Made by a program: the position numbers and the translations under genes | Source of the DNA: Bin87 sp965262485 | Lineage (GTDB): Bacteria; Chloroflexota; Dehalococcoidia; Lucifugimonadales; UBA3495 | Direction: 5' to 3' | Assembly (NCBI GenBank): GCA_965262485.1 | Contig: OZ253540.1 | Coordinates: 1,426,001-1,490,000 of the forward strand | DNA length: 64,000 nt | Shown: positions 58,421-64,000 of the stretch, piece after piece | Position numbering within the stretch: position 1 is the first letter of the stretch | Layout of the letters: every line of letters starts with the position of its first letter | The notes under the pieces: model-generated | The model's database searches: none | The model's input: only the letters and a program-made list of their open reading frames with translations | What the model was told of the DNA's origin: nothing

Positions 58421-58600
58421 GCTTACTCACTTTGCCATTGCGACCCCGTACTCGATGCGGGGGTTGGGAATCTCGTCGCCGTAGCAACGGCGGTTCGTCA
58501 ACGTGTATTCAGCCTCATCGAGATTGCCACGTCCCTCGACAAGCTCGCGATGATCCTTCGACAGGCTCAGGATGAGCGGAAGATCGTCGCAATGACAGAG
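58421..58600. repeat. Family A copy 5 with nested hairpin and family E insertion
   Basis: Leader CTCACGCTTACTCACTTTGCC, CATTGCGA then the CCCCGTACTCGATGCGGGG hairpin (58444-58462), the middle CGTAGCAACGG and right arm CGAGATTGCCACGTCCC. The right arm is split by TCGACAAGCTCGCGATGATCC and TTCGACAGGCTCAGGATGAG (family E), then ends CGCAATGACAG. The gap 58317-58807 holds no supported gene besides this. Confidence 0.75.
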
Positions 58601-58807
58601 GGCAGGGACCGGAGTTTCGCAATTGTCTCAATGCGCCGTTGCCGGGCGTGGGCGGACGGTTTCAGTCCGGTGGCGGTCACTGGCAGATCGTGAAGATGGC
58701 GGTGATGGCGCGTGCGGGGCTGCTGTAATAAAATGGTGGAGGACAATGGCTCGTGATCCAATATCGTTGGTTCGTTATCGCTGGTTCTTTAATGGTTGTT
58801 GCTGGCA

Positions 58808-59005
58808 ATGAAACGTAAGATCATCGGGATAAGCGTGTTATCTATCATGGCCGCCGCCGTGGTGTTCGGTACGGTTGGTTCCGTTATGGAAGTGATCGCG
58901 GCAACATCGGCGGACGGCAATGGAGAATACGTAAATCGGCTGGCGACGGCCGGCGAAGATAATGCGGCGATCACTGCTCTCAAATACGCTTGTCCGTTCC
59001 ACTGA
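58808..59005 (+). CDS. Possible small secreted peptide
   Basis: A 65-residue reading starting MKRKIIGISVLSIMAAAVVFG: a basic start, a hydrophobic stretch and VIAATSA as a possible signal-peptidase site, then about 29 residues ending YACPFH. The ribosome site is weak. A hairpin terminator lies right after the stop, which supports a short transcription unit. No family recognised. Confidence 0.4.
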   Translation: MKRKIIGISVLSIMAAAVVFGTVGSVMEVIAATSADGNGEYVNRLATAGEDNAAITALKYACPFH

Positions 59006-59008
59006 TTA

Positions 59009-59035
59009 CCCCCGGCCGTCTCGCCGGCGGGGTTT
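59009..59035 (+). terminator. Hairpin terminator after the small peptide gene
   Basis: CCCCCGGC and GCCGGCGGGG pair with a two-base bulge around CGTCTC, followed by TTT. It starts 3 bases after the stop codon. Confidence 0.5.
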
Positions 59036-59124
59036 CCGGTTTTGAGCCGGCAATCCCGACCGCAGCCGTCGGTATCCGTGGCTGAATCTCTCTATCCACT
59101 TCGCAAACATCTTTCGGAGCATCC

Positions 59125-60363
59125 ATGACCCAAGAAACCGGATTGCCACCAGAACTCGACGCACTGAAAAACACGGTTCGCCAAATTGTGCGGGACGAGT
59201 GTATTCCGCTGGAGCCGGGGTACCTGGCAAATCCTCCTCAAGAAGGTGAACCGGATAACGGCGCGCCTCGCGGGGTTTTGGAAACTGTACCCGGGGTTTT
59301 GGGAACGTTGTCGCGTGAGCAGTGGAGCCGACTGAACAGCGTCTCCAAGCAAACCGGCATCTACACGTCGTTCGTGCCGGAAGAATACGGCGGCGGCGGT
59401 ATGGGCGCGCTGGGGCATCTGGTGCTGGAGGAAGAAGTGCACAAAAGCATCGTGCATCTTCCGACTTCTCCGGTGCCGATGTTCATGATTGGGGCCTGCA
59501 CACCCGAGCAGGAGGAAAAGTATCTGTACCCCGCCATAAACGGGGACCTGTATTACTCGTTCGGACAAACCGAGCCGCAGGCGGGGTCGGATCCCGGCGG
59601 GATGATGCAGACCCGTGCGGTACGCGACGGCGATGACTGGATACTGAATGGCACCAAGATGTTTATTTCCGGGGCCGCGTCCGCCGACTTTCTGCTGGTG
59701 CAGGCGATAACCGACCCGGATAAACGACAGCGGGGCGGGATTACGATGTTCATCATTGACAACCCGACCAGGGGGGTGAGTTTTGAACCGATCCGGGTGT
59801 GGATAGTCCCGACGAAAGCTCAGCAATACTACATCCACATGGACAACGTGCGCGTGCCGCAAACTCAAGTGCTGGGCGAAGTGGGCGGGGGGTTCACGTT
59901 GGGGCAACAATGGCTGGTTCACCATGACCGGCTGCTGCGCGGGTCGATGGCGCTGGGCATTCTTTCGCGCGCCCTGGAGATGGCGATTGACTGGTCCCAG
60001 CAGCGGGTGACCTACGGGCGTCCAATTGCGGACCGACAGGCAATCCAGTGGATGCTGACGGACGTATACATAGATATCATCGCCCTGCGCTCGGTGGCCC
60101 GCGAAACGGCGGCCCGAGCCGACGCGGGGGAAGACGTGAGGGTGGAGGCGTCGATGGTCAAATACGCCGCCGGCGAATGGGGATGGCGCAGTATTGATAA
60201 GATAATGCAGATTTTCGGCGGGATGGGCGAAACCCTGGACATGCCGATAGCACACTGGTATCACATGTTGCGGCACGCTCGAATCGGCGGGGGAACGTCT
60301 GAAATTCACAAATTTGTGATGGCACGGGCGCTGCTGGCCGGTCGAGTGAACTTTCAAGGATGA
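59125..60363 (+). CDS. Acyl-CoA dehydrogenase family protein
   Basis: A 412-residue FAD enzyme. SFVPEEYGGGGMGALGHLVLEEEVH, FGQTEPQAGSDPGGMMQTRAV (FAD/substrate loop), GTKMFISGAASADFLLV, GRPIADRQAIQWMLTDV and HARIGGGTSEIHKFVMAR are all family motifs. In the last one Gly occupies the place of the catalytic Glu of short/medium-chain enzymes, so the base may lie elsewhere, as in long-chain or isovaleryl types. Substrate unknown. Confidence 0.92.
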   Translation: MTQETGLPPELDALKNTVRQIVRDECIPLEPGYLANPPQEGEPDNGAPRGVLETVPGVLGTLSREQWSRLNSVSKQTGIYTSFVPEEYGGGGMGALGHLVLEEEVHKSIVHLPTSPVPMFMIGACTPEQEEKYLYPAINGDLYYSFGQTEPQAGSDPGGMMQTRAVRDGDDWILNGTKMFISGAASADFLLVQAITDPDKRQRGGITMFIIDNPTRGVSFEPIRVWIVPTKAQQYYIHMDNVRVPQTQVLGEVGGGFTLGQQWLVHHDRLLRGSMALGILSRALEMAIDWSQQRVTYGRPIADRQAIQWMLTDVYIDIIALRSVARETAARADAGEDVRVEASMVKYAAGEWGWRSIDKIMQIFGGMGETLDMPIAHWYHMLRHARIGGGTSEIHKFVMARALLAGRVNFQG

Positions 60364-60373
60364 TGGGACGATT

Positions 60374-61324
60374 ATGATTATGGGACGATTGATGATAATG
60401 CAACGCAAGCGCGTGAAAACCGGATTGTTGATATTTGGGACGGCCCTGATATTGCTGGGTCTGGCGGCCTGTGGTGGACAACCGGCGCCGGCATCGGTAA
60501 TTTCCGCCAACACCGGGTCAACAGCGGGTGACAACGGCGGGGAGCCGACATCCGATGGATCGGCTGGCTCTGCAACGGTAACCGGCGCCGCCGCCGCGAA
60601 CCCAACCGCCGGGACGACGCCCCTGACGGTGAAATCCGAAACCAACGCCGGCGCGGACACGGTGAATCAGGTGGATGTTGACGATGTGGACGTCGTGGAG
60701 GTTGCCGGGGTTGGCAGCGCCGTGGGGATACCCGACATCGCCGTGCTTTCGCTGGGCATTTCAGTTACCGCCGACACGGTGTCGGAAGCCAGGAACACGG
60801 CGGCGGCGACAGCGCAAAAGGTGGTGGATGCGCTGATGGAAAATACTGTTGCCGCCGAGGATATATCGACCGTCCGGTTTACCATCCGCCCGGATTATGA
60901 CTACTCGCAGAATGAAACACGGTTCAAGGGCTACACCGTGGTGAATTCGCTGCGGGTTACGGTGCGGGAAATAACGGCGGTGGGGGACGTGATCGACGCG
61001 AGCATTGCTGCCGGTGGTGACGACATCGTATTCAACAATCTGGATTTTGCGTTTTCCGAAACCGGCGCTCTGGAAATGGAAGCCCGAGAGAATGCGGTCG
61101 AGGATATGAGCGAAAAAGCTGCCCAACTGGCACGGTTCGCGGGTCGAGAATTGGGCGAACTGAAGAAGATAACTGAAAACGCGGGAGGTGGCGGGCAGTT
61201 TGGCGCCGACCTTTATCGAACCCTTGGGTTAGACACGGCAGCAGCCGCTTTCGCCGATACGCCGATCAGCGCGGGCCAGGACGCGATTACCGTGCTAGTG
61301 TATGGAGTGTATGAATTGCGTTAG
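60374..61324 (+). CDS. SIMPL-domain (DUF541) lipoprotein
   Basis: Start could be 60374 or ATG 60398 (MQRKRVKTG); both give a lipoprotein signal ending LLGLAAC. A low-complexity linker rich in Ala, Gly and Thr covers about residues 37-105. The SIMPL domain then starts VVEVAGVGSAVGIPDIAVLSLGISV and contains GYTVVNSLRVTVREI and SEKAAQLARFAGRELGELK. SIMPL proteins are envelope proteins, some shielding against oxidative stress. Confidence 0.87.
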   Translation: MIMGRLMIMQRKRVKTGLLIFGTALILLGLAACGGQPAPASVISANTGSTAGDNGGEPTSDGSAGSATVTGAAAANPTAGTTPLTVKSETNAGADTVNQVDVDDVDVVEVAGVGSAVGIPDIAVLSLGISVTADTVSEARNTAAATAQKVVDALMENTVAAEDISTVRFTIRPDYDYSQNETRFKGYTVVNSLRVTVREITAVGDVIDASIAAGGDDIVFNNLDFAFSETGALEMEARENAVEDMSEKAAQLARFAGRELGELKKITENAGGGGQFGADLYRTLGLDTAAAAFADTPISAGQDAITVLVYGVYELR

Positions 61325-61462
61325 GGGCACACGCGGGGCGACGACCCAAATTATGGCGAACCGTCCGCAATCGACGAAACGACCGGCAGCGAGGCCGGCG
61401 TATGCGAGAAGGCCGGCTGCGGTAGCGCCGGGCGTGATGGCGATCGGGGCAGGTGACTCGAA

Positions 61463-62032
61463 ATGGTATTGAGCGACCACTCTATTCGCCACCAAATCGC
61501 CAAGGGGCGGATTGTCGTCGATCCCATTGATCTGGACGACGTGCAGCCGGCCAGCATCGACCTGCACCTGGATAGCCGCTTCCTGGTTTTCTCCAACTCA
61601 CGGCAGCCTTACATCGACGTGCGTCATGCGCTGGACGATCTCACCGAGCCGGTGGAGATAGACGCCGAAACACCGTTCATGCTGCATCCCGGGGAGTTCG
61701 TGCTGGGCAGTACCCTGGAGCACATTGAACTGCCGGACGACCTGGTCGCTCGCCTGGAAGGGAAAAGCAGCCTGGGTCGGATAGGGTTATTGATACACAG
61801 CACCGCCGGATTCGTGGATCCGGGGTGGAGCGGACGGCTGACGCTGGAGTTGAGCAACGTGGCCCGGCTTCCGATTGCGCTTTACTACGGCATGAAGATC
61901 GGCCAGATTTCGTTTCTGCAGCTCAGCACGCCGGCGGATCGTTTGTACGGTTCACCAGAGCTGGGGAGCAAGTACCAGGGCCAGACCGGGCCTACGGCCA
62001 GCCGATACCATCAAGACTTCAGCGATAAATAA
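61463..62032 (+). CDS. dcd: dCTP deaminase
   Basis: A 189-residue member of the dCTP deaminase/dUTPase family. MVLSDHSIRHQIAKGRIVVDP, QPASIDLHLDSRFLVF, RLEGKSSLGRIGLLIHSTAGFVDPGWSGRLTLEL (catalytic region) and GSKYQGQTGPTASRYHQDF are diagnostic. It converts dCTP to dUTP (or to dUMP if bifunctional). The gap upstream (61325-61462) is coding-like in texture but holds no supported gene. Confidence 0.95.
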   Translation: MVLSDHSIRHQIAKGRIVVDPIDLDDVQPASIDLHLDSRFLVFSNSRQPYIDVRHALDDLTEPVEIDAETPFMLHPGEFVLGSTLEHIELPDDLVARLEGKSSLGRIGLLIHSTAGFVDPGWSGRLTLELSNVARLPIALYYGMKIGQISFLQLSTPADRLYGSPELGSKYQGQTGPTASRYHQDFSDK

Positions 62033-62074
62033 CGAGTAACAAAGCCCAGGGTTATCGCATATGAAATTACAGCC

Positions 62075-62320
62075 ACGTCACTCCGGCGAAAGAACGTCAC
62101 CCCGTACTTGATACGGGGCCGGAGTCCAGGTTCTGTTGACATTTCCAGTCATTCCCGCGAAAGCGGGAATCCAGTGGTCCAAATAAGCATAACTATCCCG
62201 AAATTAACCACCTCCCGACTCTCTGGATTCCCGCTTTCGCGGGAATGACGGTGGTTAAGGCGGTAATGACGGTGGTTGACGCGGGAATGACGGTGGTTAC
62301 GGTGGTTAGGGAATGACGGT
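62075..62320. repeat. MITE copy 3 (rearranged) with flanking hairpin and tandem motifs
   Basis: A GAACGTCACCCCGTACTTG-type hairpin (62094-62118) is followed at 62128 by the MITE left end AGGTTCTGTTGACATTT and inner arms, but the core is inverted relative to copies 1 and 2 and the right end is missing (ends near 62250). Four or more degenerate AATGACGGTGGTTA units then run to about 62320. Fills the 303-base gap between dcd and ribD. Confidence 0.75.
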
Positions 62321-62335
62321 GATTAATTGGTCCAT

Positions 62336-63484
62336 ATGCGATTGCCCTGTAAGAAAACCGGCTTGGCATTGACTCATCCTGACACTAAATTCATGAGCCG
62401 GGCTATCTCACTGGCCCGGGTTGCTTTGGGCTCGACGAGCCCCAATCCGGCAGTGGGCGCGGTGGTAGTGAAGGATGGCCGCATCGTCGGCGAAGGATAT
62501 ACGCTGCCGCCGGGCCAACGCCACGCCGAGATTGGGGCGCTGGAGCAGGCCGGTGGCGACGCGAACGGAGCGGTCCTCTATTGCACGCTGGAACCCTGCT
62601 GCCATTACGGGCGCACTCCGCCATGCACCGATGCCGTCATCGCGGCCGGGATTGCGCAGGTGTTTTATGGCGCTACCGACCCCAACCCTCGGGTGTCGGG
62701 CGGAGGCGCGGCGGCGTTGCAGAAGGCGGGCGTCAGCGCGGGTTATGTGCCAACGCCGGAAACGGTAGAATTGTATGAAGGGTTCGCGAAGCATGTGGTT
62801 ACGGGTCAGCCTTTCGTGGTGGCAAAGTTCGCCATGAGTCTCGACGGAAAGATTGCGACCCACACCGGGGATTCCAAGTGGATTACCGGGGAGCCGGCGC
62901 GGTTACGCGTGCAGGAAATGCGCAGGGAACTGGATGCTATCGTGGTGGGCATTGAGACCGTGTTGGCCGATGACCCGCAGTTGACAGCCCGGGATGGCGA
63001 GGGTCGGCCGCTGGCCGCGCACTTGCAACCGGTCAGGGTGGTGGTGGACAGCGAGGGACGCACTCCGGTTGGGGCCCGAATGTTGCAAGAGCACGGTCGA
63101 ACTATAGTCGCGGTGGGAGGGAACGCCACACCTGGGCGGGTTGGTGACTTGCGGGCGGCGGGAGCTGAAGTATGCCAGTTTCCAGGCGACGACCGGCGGG
63201 TGGATCTGGCGGGCATGTTGGCGCACCTAGGCGATTTGGGGCTGGTTAACGTGCTGGTTGAAGGCGGCGGCACTATTCTTGGATCAATGCTGGATGCCGG
63301 TTTGATAGACAAGGTTCATGTCTTTGTTGGCGCCATGCTGATTGGTGGAATGGACGCCAGGTCGCCTATTGAAGGGCGAGGAGCCGGAAGTATGAGAGAT
63401 GTGTGGGATTTACGGGAAACCAGGCTGGAACAGATAGGGCCGGATTGGTTAATCACCGGATATCCGCACCGGGGGAGTGAATAA
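62336..63484 (+). CDS. ribD: Bifunctional riboflavin biosynthesis protein RibD
   Basis: 382 residues from ATG 62336; ATG 62393 would be too short for the first helix. The deaminase domain has TSPNPAVGAVVVKDG, QRHAEIGALEQAG (zinc His, proton-carrying Glu) and LEPCCHYGRTPPC with the zinc Cys. The reductase domain starts FVVAKFAMSLDGKIATHTGDSKWITG and has NVLVEGGGTILGSML. It makes 5-amino-6-(phosphoribitylamino)uracil steps of flavin synthesis. Its stop overlaps the ribE start (TAATG). Confidence 0.95.
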   Translation: MRLPCKKTGLALTHPDTKFMSRAISLARVALGSTSPNPAVGAVVVKDGRIVGEGYTLPPGQRHAEIGALEQAGGDANGAVLYCTLEPCCHYGRTPPCTDAVIAAGIAQVFYGATDPNPRVSGGGAAALQKAGVSAGYVPTPETVELYEGFAKHVVTGQPFVVAKFAMSLDGKIATHTGDSKWITGEPARLRVQEMRRELDAIVVGIETVLADDPQLTARDGEGRPLAAHLQPVRVVVDSEGRTPVGARMLQEHGRTIVAVGGNATPGRVGDLRAAGAEVCQFPGDDRRVDLAGMLAHLGDLGLVNVLVEGGGTILGSMLDAGLIDKVHVFVGAMLIGGMDARSPIEGRGAGSMRDVWDLRETRLEQIGPDWLITGYPHRGSE

Positions 63485-64000
63485 TGTTTACGGGAATTGT
63501 GGAGGAGGTTGGCAGAGTCGCTGAGCTGTCGCAATATCGCCTGGCGGTAAAAGCGCAAACGGTGACCAGCGACGTGAAGCTGGGTGACAGCATCTCGGTT
63601 AACGGCGCGTGCCTGACGGTGGTGGAGTTCGATTCCGGCAGCTTCGCCGTGGACCTGGCTCCGGAAACGTTACGGCGCACTTCGTTGGGTCAAGTTTCTG
63701 CGGGCGGCGCGGTGAACCTGGAGCGGGCGTTGCTGGCGTCGGACCGCATGGGCGGCCACATCGTTCAGGGGCACGTGGACGGGACTGGGACGGTATCCGG
63801 ATTTACTCCGGAAGCGGACTGTTACATCATGGAAATTGAAGCCCCGTCGTCGCTGGTTCCTTACATCGTAGAGAAGGGGTTTATCTCGGTTGACGGGATT
63901 AGTCTCACAGTGGTACAAAGAACGAGCAATCTTTTCACCATTTCGGTGATACCTTTTACAATGCAAAACACAAACCTGCACGAGCGGAAAGTTGGCGACG
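63484..64000 (+). CDS. ribE: Riboflavin synthase alpha chain, 3' end cut by window edge
   Basis: ATG 63484 shares a base with the ribD stop, so translation is coupled. The 172 visible codons give MFTGIVEEVGRVAEL, SVNGACLTVVEF, RMGGHIVQGHVDGTGTV and VDGISLTVVQ of the second lumazine-binding repeat. It makes riboflavin from two lumazines. Together with ribD it serves the many flavoenzymes here. The C-terminus lies beyond the window. Confidence 0.95.
   Translation, partial: MFTGIVEEVGRVAELSQYRLAVKAQTVTSDVKLGDSISVNGACLTVVEFDSGSFAVDLAPETLRRTSLGQVSAGGAVNLERALLASDRMGGHIVQGHVDGTGTVSGFTPEADCYIMEIEAPSSLVPYIVEKGFISVDGISLTVVQRTSNLFTISVIPFTMQNTNLHERKVGD

Noticed and set aside
59092..60660. 522-codon minus-strand frame opposite the acyl-CoA dehydrogenase.
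   Set aside because: Shadow; the plus strand carries the dehydrogenase motifs throughout.
1..64000. tRNA, rRNA, prophage or integrative-element genes.
   Set aside because: None could be recognised on either strand by eye; a covariance search might still find a tRNA.

Overview
The window looks like a GC-rich chromosome segment of a Chloroflexota bacterium of the Dehalococcoidia/SAR202 type. This is inferred from gene content: five flavin-dependent luciferase-like monooxygenases (LLM), seven Uma2 (DUF820) proteins, a DUF1800/DUF1501 pair, Ldh-type dehydrogenase, HpcH aldolase, enoyl-CoA hydratase, acyl-CoA dehydrogenase, many short dispersed repeats, and no rRNA or tRNA gene that I could see. 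No marker gene fixes the taxonomy.

Layout. 1-3.1 kb: copper nitrite reductase nirK (cut by the window edge), a truncated cinA remnant beside an IS110 end relic, and a DUF4340 lipoprotein. 3.1-11.9 kb: a minus-strand cobalamin cluster (cobC-like phosphatase, cobD, cbiB, cobS, cobT, cobO, cbiA/cobB and an unknown first gene) behind a B12 riboswitch with a classic terminator; a Uma2 gene sits inside it. 12-13.3 kb: an IS110-type element inserted into a dispersed repeat, whose 5' noncoding end folds like a bridge RNA with guides matching its own target. 13.4-19.5 kb: asparaginase, ftsH, hflK, hflC. 19.5-24.4 kb: aldolase, a NotI-like restriction-modification pair, M16 peptidase, MBL hydrolase. 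24.6-31 kb: Uma2 genes, a toxin-antitoxin pair with a palindromic operator, a MITE, M42 peptidase, Ldh, and an AAA ATPase + DUF4276 (TOPRIM-like) pair. 31-40 kb: LLM oxidoreductases alternating with Uma2 genes and a hydrolase. 40-44.9 kb: PLP aminotransferase, a large Cys-type formate dehydrogenase alpha subunit, and a hidden selenoprotein: a peroxiredoxin-like gene with an in-frame UGA at its W-U-P-Y-C motif and a bacterial SECIS-like hairpin just after it. 44.9-52.6 kb: three tandem PaREP1-like genes, LLM, Uma2, hydrolase, enoyl-CoA hydratase, HIT protein, MogA-like protein and two damaged PaREP1-like genes. 52.7-56.5 kb: NHL, DUF1501 and DUF1800. 57-64 kb: kinase-like protein, ABM-like protein, acyl-CoA dehydrogenase, SIMPL lipoprotein, dCTP deaminase, ribD and the start of ribE.

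How genes fit together. The cob genes serve corrinoid assembly and salvage under B12 feedback. FtsH with HflK/HflC forms the membrane quality-control complex. MogA supplies molybdenum cofactor for enzymes such as the formate dehydrogenase. RibD/RibE feed flavin to the many LLM enzymes. Repeat families have broken or trimmed several genes (cinA, two PaREP1-like genes, an M42 fragment, possibly the FeS region of the formate dehydrogenase).

The strongest candidates for something new are the UGA-containing peroxiredoxin (44370-44849) and the readable bridge RNA of the IS110 element (12005-12190) with guides matching the host repeat.
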